Positions 36,699-45,540 of a stretch of 64,000 nucleotides of DNA are shown here, in pieces. Origin of the DNA: Pseudomonadota bacterium. Its GTDB lineage: Bacteria > Myxococcota_A > UBA796 > GCA-2862545. Location: assembly GCA_947505245.1 (NCBI GenBank), contig CANNIZ010000020.1, positions 1 to 64,000 of the forward strand, read 5' to 3'. The translations under genes and the position numbers were made by a program. Positions within the stretch are counted from its first letter, which is position 1; every line of letters begins with the position of its first letter. The notes under the pieces are model-generated. The model was not told where the DNA came from. It made no database searches and saw only the letters and a list, made by a program, of their open reading frames with translations.

Positions 36699-39600
36699 TC
36701 ACGACAGTCGTTCGCGGTGCCACGCGCAAACGTCGCGCATTCGCGCCGCGTCTTCGAAGCCTACCTCCTGCAGCAGGTCGCGGAACGCGGGCCACGTGTC
36801 GCCGACGCGGAGCCCGGTGGCCGCATAGAACGCCTCGGCGTGCCCCCAGACCGCACGGGAGAACGCGAGCTCGCGCGTCCACGGCAGCTGCATGCGCGCG
36901 GGGGAACGCACGTACGGGGCGAGGTAGGGCGCGCGACCGTGACTTCCCGACGGCAACTGGACGACCAGCCCCGCCTCCCGGGCGCCGGGCAGGAGGTCCC
37001 GCAGGTCGAGCAGCTCGCCGTCCCCGACCTCGGCCGCGACCCAGCTGGCGATCGGGCGGGTGTGCGCGGGGAGCAAGCGGCGGACGGCGTCGAGCGTGCC
37101 GCCGGTCGCGACGTCGTCGTCGAGGAGGACAACGTCGCCATGCGGAAGATCAGCGAGCTGCTCGACGACCGGGCGCGCGCCGGGTCGAGCGGTCAGACCG
37201 ATTGGTCCCCTGGTCGAAGACAGCCCGAACGCGCGCGATACCGCGAGATCAGCGTGACCTGGCAGACACGCGTCCAGGCTCACGATCGGCGCCGGGGCGG
37301 GTCGGGCGGCGATCGCGTCGCGCTGGTCGTCGAGGCTCAGATGCACGAGATCGAGGTCGACGCCGCCTTCGTCGTAGGCGCGTCGAAGGTCGGTGAGGGC
37401 GCCCGCGCGGAACGCGGCCCAGGCCTCGGTGACAGCCGGATTGGCGGCCCACGGCTCCACGGCCCACGCGCCTTCATCGCGGACGTAGAGGCGCAGCGTT
37501 CGCCGCGTCGCGGTGGCCTTTGGCCTCGCAGCGCGCAGCTCGCGGCTCGCCTCGGTGCGGTCGCCCTCGACGAACAGCAAGCGCTCGTTTCCAGCCACGA
37601 AAGGGTGCTTTCGTGCAGCCTCTACGGCGGCCTCGGTCCCGGGACGGCCGACGATCACGCAGCGACCGCGCTCGACGAACGAGAGCGCGAACCGCGCGTT
37701 GTCGCCGCCGGCCACGTACACCACCCGGACGGGTCGGTGCGACCGCACGACGCGCGCCATCACCACCTCGAGGTGCGCGACGACGTCGGTGTAGTTGACC
37801 GCGACCGGCGTGTGCTGCGCCTCCCACGGGTCGACGAGCAGCCAAGGCACGTCGTGAACGAGGTCCTCGCACAGCGCGATTCGCTCCGCCGCGTTCGGCC
37901 CGTCGGGCACCTTTCGCAGCACGTACCCGTCGTGTCCGGGCGACATGTACCCGGCGAGCACCTGCCCGCCGGCGTCCTCGACGGCCTTGCGCGCGAGGTG
38001 GAACATCGCGACGTGCCCGGCGTGGGGCGGGCAGTACGCCCCGGTGCACAGCAGCACACAAGGCCACTTGTCGGGGTCGAGAGGGGCGGGTGGCGGCGGC
38101 GGGGTGACCCACCAGTCGGGCGTCTCGCAGGGGTCGACGAGCGCGTCCGAGCCGTCGTCGAAGAAGCCCGACGGCCCCGCGGCGTCATCGCCGATCGCGG
38201 TGTAGGCGGGGCCGACGAACGGGTCGCGCAGCACCTTCCAGGCGAGGCGCAGGTCCGCCGTCGGCGACAAGATCCGCGTCCACGCGGCGTCCACGACCGC
38301 GCGCGGCGCGTTCGGGGGCACGCCGAGGACCTCGTGGTGCGGGCGCGGCGCCGGGAGCGCGGCCCGGTATGGCGGACCGCAGCGCTGCCAGATCACGTCC
38401 GTCCGCAGCACCACGCGGTCCCCAGGACCCGCCCACGGCTCGGCGTCGTGCAGCACGCGGTGGTCGAACACCAGGGCTTCGCCAGCGTTCAATGCGACGC
38501 GCTCGAGCGTCCCGTGCGCGATCCGGGCCGCCGCGGGGTCGTCGAACGCGCGCCAGGGGAGGGGCAGGTGGCGTTGCCCGTCGATGAGGAACCGCGTGGC
38601 GCCGCGCCCGTCGAGGGAGATCAACACGCTGGTCAACGTGTGGTGTCGACCGTCGCCGAAGTCGTGGCCGGCGTCGTAGTGGGGCACCAGGGTGCCGCCC
38701 GGCGCGTACCGGATGAACCTCAGGACGGGGTTCAGACCGACCGGTCGCCATGTCGGATGGCCGCCATGGTCGGTGGGATCGTCCGTCCCGAACGTGCGCA
38801 CGCACGGCAGCACCGTGCGCAGCCGCTCCCACAGGGCGTCGGCGAGGCCCTGATCCACCGCAGTCGCCCGCCATGATCCGATCGGCGCACCCGTGTCGGA
38901 TGATCCGATCGGCGCACCTGCGTCGGCGCGCGGCCGCCCGTCCAAGCCGACGGGGACCCAGTCGATGCCGGCGAGATCGGGTGCCCGGTCCAGTACGCCC
39001 GCCGCGACGAACCCGGAGTCGCCAAGGTCCGCGATCGGCCGCACCTCCGGTCGTCGCCACGTCATTTCGTCCATCGCGGGCAACGAGAATCGGCCAACGA
39101 ACGGGCCGGTCGTCGGCGCAGTCGGCCGGGCCGTCGTCGACCAGCCGCCCGGGACCGCGCGCTCCAGCGCGTCGAGGTGAACCGCCGGAGAGCCGACCGC
39201 GTACTTGTGCGCGTTGTGTGCGTGCAGGGCCTCGATCGCCCGCGCCCAGGTCGAAAACTGCGCGAGCGCGTCGGGGCTCCAACGCGGATCCGGCCGTCGA
39301 TGGAGCCCGAGCACCAATTCGACCGCGTCATACGGGGCCCCGATCATCTGCTCGTCGACGCGCCCGTCGAACACGTCGCCCGACGGCGTCGCGGCGAGCA
39401 CCGACGACGGCACGCCCAGCGCGCGCCCCAGCGCGTACACCTCGGACTTATGAAGGTCCGAGATCAGCTGCACGTCGACCATCCCGTCCGACGCCTTGCC
39501 GAAGAACCCCAGGTAAGCGCCCTCGTCGCGGTTCGTGGTCCCGACCACCACGCCGTTCTCGCCCTCCTCGGTCAGGTTCGAAGTGAGCGCATACAGCGCA

Positions 39601-40025
39601 GGTGTACGCAGGGTGCTCACCAGTTGACCCGACGCCCACGGCGACAGCGGGCCCACGGCGGCGCGCATCGCGTGGTGCGCCGCCGTGAGGTCGATCGTGC
39701 GCAGCTCAGCGCGTGCCCAGGTGGCCACCTCCCGCCCGCGCGCGGTCGCGTCGGCCTGGTTGGTCGCGCCGTCCGTGAACATCGGCATACACGCCGCGAT
39801 CACGCGCCGGATCGGCGACCCCGGCGCGTCCATCGCCCGGCGCACGAGACCTGTCGTCACGGCCGAGTCGACGCCGCCGCTCACGCCCACCACGGCCGCG
39901 GTGAGCCCACACGCCGCGAAGTAGCTGTTGAGCAGCGCGACCTTCGCGTCGAGCACGCGCCTTACGTCGAAGTTCCGCCGCGCGCGCAGCTCAGCGAGGG
40001 ACGTTACGAGGTCCGGATGCATCAT
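36699..40025 (-). CDS. NAD-metabolism fusion: NAD synthetase / 2OG-Fe(II) oxygenase / NMNAT / phosphoribosyltransferase
   Basis: An 1108-residue fusion. Residues 1-290 are an NadE-like NAD synthetase with SGGVDS (49-54) and GTTNRDEGAYLGFFGKASDG. Residues about 320-550 are a prolyl-hydroxylase-like 2-oxoglutarate/Fe(II) oxygenase: H449-Y-D451, distal His526, Arg541. A J-domain-like segment (HHEVLGVPPNAPR) follows at 563-600. Residues about 652-815 resemble eukaryotic-type NMN adenylyltransferase: HAGH (668-671), SPGHDGY and VDPWEA. Residues about 910-1040 are a type I phosphoribosyltransferase (VVLLDDDVATGGTL, 965-978). The last 70 residues are helical and unknown. Start ATG 40025 overlaps the upstream membrane-protein gene. 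Together the domains suggest synthesis or remodelling of NAD or an NAD-like nucleotide; the oxygenase's role is unclear. Confidence 0.88.
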   Translation of the reverse strand: MMHPDLVTSLAELRARRNFDVRRVLDAKVALLNSYFAACGLTAAVVGVSGGVDSAVTTGLVRRAMDAPGSPIRRVIAACMPMFTDGATNQADATARGREVATWARAELRTIDLTAAHHAMRAAVGPLSPWASGQLVSTLRTPALYALTSNLTEEGENGVVVGTTNRDEGAYLGFFGKASDGMVDVQLISDLHKSEVYALGRALGVPSSVLAATPSGDVFDGRVDEQMIGAPYDAVELVLGLHRRPDPRWSPDALAQFSTWARAIEALHAHNAHKYAVGSPAVHLDALERAVPGGWSTTARPTAPTTGPFVGRFSLPAMDEMTWRRPEVRPIADLGDSGFVAAGVLDRAPDLAGIDWVPVGLDGRPRADAGAPIGSSDTGAPIGSWRATAVDQGLADALWERLRTVLPCVRTFGTDDPTDHGGHPTWRPVGLNPVLRFIRYAPGGTLVPHYDAGHDFGDGRHHTLTSVLISLDGRGATRFLIDGQRHLPLPWRAFDDPAAARIAHGTLERVALNAGEALVFDHRVLHDAEPWAGPGDRVVLRTDVIWQRCGPPYRAALPAPRPHHEVLGVPPNAPRAVVDAAWTRILSPTADLRLAWKVLRDPFVGPAYTAIGDDAAGPSGFFDDGSDALVDPCETPDWWVTPPPPPAPLDPDKWPCVLLCTGAYCPPHAGHVAMFHLARKAVEDAGGQVLAGYMSPGHDGYVLRKVPDGPNAAERIALCEDLVHDVPWLLVDPWEAQHTPVAVNYTDVVAHLEVVMARVVRSHRPVRVVYVAGGDNARFALSFVERGRCVIVGRPGTEAAVEAARKHPFVAGNERLLFVEGDRTEASRELRAARPKATATRRTLRLYVRDEGAWAVEPWAANPAVTEAWAAFRAGALTDLRRAYDEGGVDLDLVHLSLDDQRDAIAARPAPAPIVSLDACLPGHADLAVSRAFGLSSTRGPIGLTARPGARPVVEQLADLPHGDVVLLDDDVATGGTLDAVRRLLPAHTRPIASWVAAEVGDGELLDLRDLLPGAREAGLVVQLPSGSHGRAPYLAPYVRSPARMQLPWTRELAFSRAVWGHAEAFYAATGLRVGDTWPAFRDLLQEVGFEDAARMRDVCAWHRERLS

Positions 40026-40804
40026 GCCCGCTGCTTCGAGGCCTGGCGTCGCGCGGCTGCGAGGTTCGCGTCGACTTCGATCTCAGCCGCGATCTGGGCG
40101 GTCGCGTGTGGCAGCTCGTCGGACGTCGCCCCCGCTTTCAGGTCGACCAGGTTCGCGTAGAGCGCGGTGAGTCGGGCCTCGGTGCGCGTGAGATCGACCT
40201 GCAGCTTCTCGCGCGCGCCTTCGAGGCCCGCGTCTGCCGGGCGCTTCCCGGTGGACAGCTGCTCGATCTGTGCGAGCTCCTGGCGCAGCCACCGGGCGTG
40301 TTCGTGGGCGCTGCGAACGGCCCTTTGAACGTCGGGGCGGTCGTCACCCGCGAGCGCTTCGATGCGGGCGACCAGGGGATCCAGCGGGTCGTCGGACGAA
40401 GTGGCCACCGGCGCGGCTGCCCCGCCGAGCCGCTGGAGCTCGCGGTAGCGCCCGACGAGGCCCGTCGCGTACGCCCAGCTCCGCGTGCTCCACGCCGCGT
40501 ACGCGATCATGGGGAACACCCCGAACAGGCCGAGTCCGAACGCGACGTTCGCGGGGCCGTGGGCCTGCAGGACGTTCTCCAGCACGAGGGCGGTCGCCAT
40601 GCCGCCGACCAGGGTTGCGGCGGGGAACAGGGCCGCGAACTTGACCTTCCACAGGCCGCCGGAGGCCTCCCTGGCTGCGAGCCAGGCGCCCGCCCTGCGC
40701 ACGCCCGGGGGCGCACCTCTCAGCGTGGCGTCTGCGCTGTCGGGGTCGACGCGCGCGATCTCCGCGGGCTCGTTCGCGTCGGTGCCGGCCGTCCCGCCTT
40801 TCAC
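40022..40804 (-). CDS. Membrane/coiled-coil protein, paralogue B
   Basis: A 260-residue protein with an acidic start, two membrane helices (FAALFPAATLVGGMATALVL and NVAFGLGLFGVFPMIAYAAW) and a long C-terminal coiled coil (about 140-255). It is clearly paralogous to the next gene upstream (shared blocks include PLVARIEALAG, EHAR.LRQELA and AEIEVDANLAAARR). It overlaps both neighbours as ATGA and so is co-translated with the NAD-metabolism fusion. Two-helix plus coiled-coil proteins are often oligomeric membrane assemblies; function unknown. Confidence 0.85.
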   Translation of the reverse strand: MKGGTAGTDANEPAEIARVDPDSADATLRGAPPGVRRAGAWLAAREASGGLWKVKFAALFPAATLVGGMATALVLENVLQAHGPANVAFGLGLFGVFPMIAYAAWSTRSWAYATGLVGRYRELQRLGGAAAPVATSSDDPLDPLVARIEALAGDDRPDVQRAVRSAHEHARWLRQELAQIEQLSTGKRPADAGLEGAREKLQVDLTRTEARLTALYANLVDLKAGATSDELPHATAQIAAEIEVDANLAAARRQASKQRA

Positions 40805-41547
40805 GCCCGCTGCCTCGTGGTCGCGCGCCGCGCGGACGCGAGCTTCGCGTCGACCTCGAGCTCCGCCGAGATCCGCTCCGTCGCGAGCCGCAGCTCGTCG
40901 ACCGGCCCGCCCGCCTGCAGGTCGACGAGGCTCGCGTACAGCTCGGCCACGCGGGCCTGCGTGCGCGCGAGATCGGCCTCGAGCGAGCTGCGCGCGCCGT
41001 CGAGCGCCGCGTCGGCCTCGGGCTGACCGGTGGCCATCCTCGCGATGTGGGCGAGCTCGGCCTGTAGCCTCCGTGCGTGTTCAGCGGCCTTTCGCGCCGC
41101 CGCCGCGACCTCGGGCCGCTCCGTGCCCGCGAGGGACTCGATGCGCGCGACCATGCGGTCCAGCGGCGTGGCGGCGGGTTCGGCCCCAACCTCGTCCGCG
41201 GGCCTGGCCGCTTGAAGCTGGCGATAACGCTCCACGAGGGTGACCGCGTAGCCGTAGGGACGCGTGTAATAGGCGCCGCCGAAGATCATGCCGACGGTGG
41301 CGAGCCCCATCACGAAGAAGATCACCTCGGGGGTGCCGTTGGTGAGTCCGAGCACGTCGTGCGCCACGGAGGCGCCTGCCAGGCCCGAGAGGAACGTGGC
41401 CAGCGGTGCGAGGGCGAAGTTCCGGAGCTTTCTGCTGGCGTTCTTCGCGAGCCACGCGCTCGCTTTTCGCACGTTCAGCGGCGCGCCGGCCAGGGACGGG
41501 TCCGCGTCGAGCGGATCCGCCTTCGCGATCTCTTCGGGCTGCGACAC
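40801..41547 (-). CDS. Membrane/coiled-coil protein, paralogue A
   Basis: A 248-residue homologue of the downstream gene: N-terminal DADPSLAGAPLNVRKASAWLA, two membrane helices (LAPLATFLSGLAGASVAHDV and VIFFVMGLATVGMIFGGAYY), and a coiled coil ending AELEVDAKLASARRATTRQRA. Coupled by ATGA to paralogue B. First gene of a three-gene operon whose last product is the NAD-metabolism fusion. Family not recognised. Confidence 0.85.
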   Translation of the reverse strand: MSQPEEIAKADPLDADPSLAGAPLNVRKASAWLAKNASRKLRNFALAPLATFLSGLAGASVAHDVLGLTNGTPEVIFFVMGLATVGMIFGGAYYTRPYGYAVTLVERYRQLQAARPADEVGAEPAATPLDRMVARIESLAGTERPEVAAAARKAAEHARRLQAELAHIARMATGQPEADAALDGARSSLEADLARTQARVAELYASLVDLQAGGPVDELRLATERISAELEVDAKLASARRATTRQRA

Positions 41548-41565
41548 CTGACCTCCGCGGCGATC

Positions 41566-42150
41566 CTACCCGCGTTTCGGCCCTTCACCGACCCACGCGA
41601 ACGCCGGCGGCACGTTCCGCCACGCCACCCGCGTGCGACGTACGCTCGTAAAGTGCCGCGCGAGAAGTGTTTTCAGCGTGCGTGCGCCGGGCAGGATCTG
41701 ACTGTGGACGTACGTGAACGTCACCAGCTTGCCGTCGTCCTTCATGCATTTCACGACGTTGCCGAGGATGTGGTCCTGCTCGGCCACCGGCCAGATCGTC
41801 CACGGCAGGCCGCTCACCACGCGATCCACCGCCGTCTGCCCCCAGGGGCCCAATTCGTCCGGCAGGTCCTGCGCGAACCGCGTGCTGACGCGGATGTCCG
41901 GGAACTGCTCCTGCAGGTGCTTCGCCATCTCCGCGCCGGGCTCGAACGCGAGCAGCGGCGACGTCGGCGCCATCGCGCGGATCGTCTTCGTCAGGGCGCC
42001 CGTCCCCGCGCCGAGCTCCACGATCACGTGCCCGTCCTGCAGGCCGACCGCCTCGCACATCACCTGCGCGAGCTCCGCACCCGACGGTGCGATCGCGCCC
42101 ATCTGCTTCGGCCGCAGCCACACGTCGCGCCAGAACATGCCGATCGCCAC
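41566..42150 (-). CDS. SAM-dependent methyltransferase, PmtA/phospholipid N-methyltransferase-like
   Basis: A 194-residue class I methyltransferase. FWRDVWLRPKQMGAIAPSG at the start and VIVELGAGTGALTKTI as the SAM loop match the phospholipid N-methyltransferase/KsgA-like group; FSGLPW-type motif appears as VVSGLPWTIWP. Start GTG 42150 has GGAGG 4 nt upstream; ATG 42138 is the alternative. Divergent from the transaldolase gene, with a perfect palindrome between. Membrane-lipid methylation is likely but unproven. Confidence 0.83.
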   Translation of the reverse strand: MAIGMFWRDVWLRPKQMGAIAPSGAELAQVMCEAVGLQDGHVIVELGAGTGALTKTIRAMAPTSPLLAFEPGAEMAKHLQEQFPDIRVSTRFAQDLPDELGPWGQTAVDRVVSGLPWTIWPVAEQDHILGNVVKCMKDDGKLVTFTYVHSQILPGARTLKTLLARHFTSVRRTRVAWRNVPPAFAWVGEGPKRG

Positions 42151-42170
42151 GAATCCTCCGTGCCGCAGGA

Positions 42171-42186
42171 GTAACCCCGGGGTTAC
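42171..42186. promoter_or_regulatory. Perfect 16-bp palindrome GTAACCCCGGGGTTAC
   Basis: Exactly self-complementary, in the 63-bp gap between divergent methyltransferase and transaldolase genes, 28 bp before the transaldolase start. It has no loop, so it suits a dimeric protein rather than an RNA hairpin. It is a candidate operator for both genes. Confidence 0.55.
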
Positions 42187-42213
42187 TAGAGGCGCCCGTT
42201 TCGGAGGCCTCCC

Positions 42214-42903
42214 ATGAAGTTCTTCATCGACACCGCGAACCTCGACGAGATCCGCGAAGTGCACGGCTGGGGCATCCTGGCCGGCGTCACCACCAACCCG
42301 TCGCTCGTCGCGCGCGAAGGCGGCGACTTCGTTGAGCGCATCCACCAGATCTGCGAGATCGTGAAGGGGCACGTCTCCGCTGAGGTCCTCGCCCAGGACG
42401 TCGATGGCATGGAGAGGGAAGGCCGCCTGTGGGCCAGGGTCAGCCCGTGCGTCGTCGTGAAGGTGCCACTCACCACCGCCGGCCTCGGCGCGTGCAAGCG
42501 CCTCTCCGCCGATGGAATCAAGGTCAACGTCACCCTTTGCTTCCAGGCCGGTCAGGCTCTGTTCGCCGCCGCCGCCGGCGCCACGTACATCTCACCGTTC
42601 GTCGGCCGGGTGGACGACGTCACCTGGGACGGCAACGAGCTCATCCGCCAGATCGCCGAAATCTACGCCCTCGACGCCGACATCCACACCCAGGTGCTCG
42701 CCGCCTCGCTGCGCCACCCGATGCACGTCATCCAGGCCGCCCTCGCCGGCGCCCACGTCGGCACCGTGCCCTACAAGGTGCTCAAGCAGATGGTCGGCCA
42801 CCCGCTCACCGACAAGGGCAACCAGATGTTCTTGGACGACTGGAAGAAGGTGCCCGACAACGACATCGGCGGTCAGGTCGCCCGCTGGCTCGCCAACCGC
42901 TGA
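42214..42903 (+). CDS. Fructose-6-phosphate aldolase / small transaldolase (TalC/FSA type)
   Basis: A 229-residue class I aldolase of the short transaldolase family. It has [18 protein letters not shown], the GVTTNPSLV signature, Schiff-base Lys83 (VVVKVPLT) and the C-terminal HPLTDKG segment. It exchanges three-carbon units between sugar phosphates in the pentose phosphate pathway (or cleaves fructose 6-phosphate). Full length for the family (about 215-230). GGAGG lies 6 nt before ATG 42214. Confidence 0.95.
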   Translation: MKFFIDTANLDEIREVHGWGILAGVTTNPSLVAREGGDFVERIHQICEIVKGHVSAEVLAQDVDGMEREGRLWARVSPCVVVKVPLTTAGLGACKRLSADGIKVNVTLCFQAGQALFAAAAGATYISPFVGRVDDVTWDGNELIRQIAEIYALDADIHTQVLAASLRHPMHVIQAALAGAHVGTVPYKVLKQMVGHPLTDKGNQMFLDDWKKVPDNDIGGQVARWLANR

Positions 42904-43372
42904 AGGCGGGGCCCCGGCGCTTCGCGCCGTCGGCGCGCTGCCGGGCTCGCGCGCCAGCTGGCACGCGTCGTGTGGTCGTGAGCGGCTCCGGAGCGCGCCG
43001 CGCGTAGGGCCGCCCGTCGAATCTCTCGCGCGTGCCGGGCGCGCAGCGAGCGCTTGCGCGACCGTAGAAGGGGCGCGCTCGGTCCCGCTTCGCGGGGACC
43101 GGCCTGCGGTCGCCCTCCCGGCGCCTGGCCCGGCGCCCATCGGAGTAGAGGGCCTCCCATTGTTCGCGTCGCCCGGTAGAGGCGCCTCCAATGTTCGTTC
43201 GTCGACCCACCCACCTCGACCTGCCGGGCGCCGACGTCGTCGGGTTCACCGGCCTCACCGCGACGCAGCGCCGTCGGCTCGCCGACCCTCGACGATCACC
43301 GCCGCGAGCGCGCCTGGCAGCGCTACGCGGGCCGGAGGTGATCGGCCCGAAGAGCGGTGCTACACTGCGCGA
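42904..43372. other. Gene-free, hairpin-rich intergenic stretch with a 22-nt tandem repeat
   Basis: No credible gene. Hairpins: CGGCGC-TTC-GCGCCG (42915-42929) just after the transaldolase stop, possibly its terminator without a T-run, and GGTCCC...GGGACC (43081-43100). Positions 43145-43166 and 43176-43197 are imperfect copies of a 22-nt unit (GTAGAGG...CCTCC...TGTTCG), 31 bp apart, each with a GAGG/CCTC dyad. TACACT at 43361 could be a -10 box for the next gene. Confidence 0.5.
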
Positions 43373-44713
43373 ATGCGCAACATTGCCCTGCTCTCTCTCA
43401 CCCTGGCCGCCTGCAAGGGCGGCGACTCCAACTCCGACGACACGAACGTCGATCTCTCCGACCTCGTCGGCATCCTGCTCACGCCCGAGCAGCCCGTGCT
43501 GCCGGTCGGCGGCGAGACGCAGCTCACCGCCACGGGCCTGCTGTCGGATCGCACCACCACCGACCTCACCGCGGTCGTCGAGTGGGACAGCACGGACTCC
43601 GGCGTCGCGCTCGTGTCGGGCGGCCTCGACCGCGAGGGCGTCCTGTCCGCCGAGGGCACCGGCGAGGCCACGATCACCGCCACCGCCGAAGGCATCACGT
43701 CGAGCGAGGTGAAGGTCAAGGTCACCGACGCGCAGATGCTCGGCATCACGGTCGAGCCGAAGGAGGTCACCGTCGCGGCGGGCGACACGCTCCAGCTGTC
43801 CTGCCAGGCGGCGTGGTCCGACGGCTCGCGCGGGGACGCGTCGGGCCAGGTGCGCTGGGTCACCGGCAACGGCGACATCGCCACGCTCGATCCAGGCGGC
43901 ATCCTCACCGGGGTCGCCGTAGGCCACGCCGAGGTGCACGCCGAGTGGGAGACGTCCGCCAGCAACGACGTCGCCGTCACGGTGATCGAGGCCTCGGACG
44001 ACCGCGCGGATCTCGAGGTCGAGGAGGTCAGCGTCGAGGCCGCCGGCGGCTACGCGGTGGTCACCGTCCGCGTCGTGAACAGCGGCGGCAACGGCGCGAG
44101 CGGGTTCTGGGTCGACCTGTTCGTCGATCCCGCCTCCTCGCCCGAGGTCGGCGACTACGGCGACGACTTCACCGAGGTGGACTACGTCGGTCCGCGCGGC
44201 GAGTACGCGATCCTCTCGTTTACCGTGCCCATGTCCGAAGGCTCGCACGAGGTGGCCGTCCTGCTCGATTCCGCAGGCACCGTCGACGAAGACGACGAGT
44301 CGAACAACGTGTGGTCCGATCAGTTCGAGACGAGCAGCTCCACGCCTGGCCCGAACCTCACCATCACGTACTTCGACTGGCTCGCGGACGACACGTCGAT
44401 CTACTACGCGATCGACGTCTTGAACGCGGGTTCGGAGCCGGCGCCGCAGTTCTACATCGACCTGTTCCTCAACCAGAGCTTCAAGCCGATGATCGAGACG
44501 GACGGCGACAAGTACGTCACGGTGACGGGCCTCGGCGCGGGCGAGACAACGCACGCGGACTTCCTGCTCGACCGCACGTGTTTGTCGTGCAAGTCGTGGA
44601 TCCTGATCGACAGCTACGACGAGGTGCTGGAGACCAACGAGGACGACAACGTCGCCGGGCCGATCCAGGTCGGCGACGAAGGCGGCTGGGACACCGGCTA
44701 CGGCTACTACTGA
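43373..44713 (+). CDS. Lipoprotein with BIG2-like and CARDB-like domains
   Basis: A 446-residue surface lipoprotein. The signal MRNIALLSLTLAAC ends in a lipobox. Residues about 35-205 look like two bacterial Ig-like (BIG2) repeats (ITVEPKEVTVAAGDTLQLSC, TGVAVGHAEVHA). Residues about 215-435 form two CARDB-like repeats (VTVRVVNSGGNGASGFWVDL, DVLNAGSEPAPQFYIDLFLN) with the acidic VLETNEDDNV ending. It likely mediates adhesion or protein interactions. ATG 43373 is chosen for the signal; the upstream open frame runs through the repeat-rich intergenic region. Confidence 0.87.
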   Translation: MRNIALLSLTLAACKGGDSNSDDTNVDLSDLVGILLTPEQPVLPVGGETQLTATGLLSDRTTTDLTAVVEWDSTDSGVALVSGGLDREGVLSAEGTGEATITATAEGITSSEVKVKVTDAQMLGITVEPKEVTVAAGDTLQLSCQAAWSDGSRGDASGQVRWVTGNGDIATLDPGGILTGVAVGHAEVHAEWETSASNDVAVTVIEASDDRADLEVEEVSVEAAGGYAVVTVRVVNSGGNGASGFWVDLFVDPASSPEVGDYGDDFTEVDYVGPRGEYAILSFTVPMSEGSHEVAVLLDSAGTVDEDDESNNVWSDQFETSSSTPGPNLTITYFDWLADDTSIYYAIDVLNAGSEPAPQFYIDLFLNQSFKPMIETDGDKYVTVTGLGAGETTHADFLLDRTCLSCKSWILIDSYDEVLETNEDDNVAGPIQVGDEGGWDTGYGYY

Positions 44714-45540
44714 CGACGCGCCGATGCCATTCGGCGGGCGGCGAGGGCGCTGACGACGATGAACGACGCCCGGCCGAGCCACAGGCCGAGCGCGGCCACC
44801 TGGACGTAGCCGACGAACGAGTCGTCCATTGCGTGGGCGCGGGCGCGCGCGAGCGCGAGCGCGAGCGTGGTGGGGTCGCCGAGCGCACCTGCGACCGCGG
44901 CGATGAGGCCGATCAGGCCGTAAGCGGGCCGCAAGCCGCTCAGCATCGATTGCGACAGCAGCAACGCCCCGCTGATGTGCAGCATGCCGACCGCGACGCT
45001 CAGGAGGACCGCGCGTTCGATCGGCGGGCGCGCGAGCTGGAAGGGCGTGCGCACCTGTCGCTGATCGCGCACGGCAACCGCCACGGCCATCGCGCACAGC
45101 GAGGCCGGCAGGGCCCAGCGCAGCACCGGCACGTCGAACACGACGGGGTACAGGGCGAGCGGGGCCAGCACCCTTCCCGCGAGCTCGGCGTTGGTACGCG
45201 TCTCGTTCGGGCGGCGTTCGGCGCCGAGCAGCCCGCGGACGAACGCGCTGTCCGCGCCGCTGGCCAGCAACGAAGGCAGCAGCGAGCTTGCGACCAGCCA
45301 GCCGACGACGATCGCGACATCGCTCCGCGCGAGGACGACGCCCCACAGGTCGAGCGTTCCGTAGTCCAGCGGAAACACACCCGACGTGCGCGCGGCCGCT
45401 GCGACCGCGATCAGAGCGATCGTCGGTAGCGCGCGTGCCACGCGGCTCGCCCGTCCGGGCACGTCGAGCAGGGCGTCGTTACCGGCCAGCGCGGCTACAC
45501 CCAACGCGGCGGTCGCGTACACCGCCGGCCAGACGATCAC
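44707..45540 (-). CDS. Multi-pass membrane protein, unknown
   Basis: A 277-residue protein with roughly eight hydrophobic helices (for example VYATAALGVAALAGNDALL, VAIVVGWLVASSLLPSLLA, YGLIGLIAAVAGALGD). Start GTG 45540 overlaps the stop of the FAA hydrolase gene as GTGA. Last gene of a three-gene unit with a PfkB kinase and FAA hydrolase. No transporter motif recognised. It overlaps the convergent lipoprotein gene by 7 nt. Confidence 0.8.
   Translation of the reverse strand: MIVWPAVYATAALGVAALAGNDALLDVPGRASRVARALPTIALIAVAAAARTSGVFPLDYGTLDLWGVVLARSDVAIVVGWLVASSLLPSLLASGADSAFVRGLLGAERRPNETRTNAELAGRVLAPLALYPVVFDVPVLRWALPASLCAMAVAVAVRDQRQVRTPFQLARPPIERAVLLSVAVGMLHISGALLLSQSMLSGLRPAYGLIGLIAAVAGALGDPTTLALALARARAHAMDDSFVGYVQVAALGLWLGRASFIVVSALAARRMASARRQ

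Noticed and set aside
42171-42186. The palindrome as a terminator
   Set aside because: It has no loop or T-run and lies between divergent starts, not after gene ends.
44836-44872. A GCGCGAGC simple-repeat run
   Set aside because: It encodes an Ala/Leu/Arg helix (ALALARARAHAM) of the membrane protein and is low-complexity coding sequence.
42806-45346. An 846-codon minus-strand frame across the Ig-like lipoprotein
   Set aside because: Arg/Ala/Gly-biased without motifs; the plus-strand gene has a signal peptide and recognisable domains.
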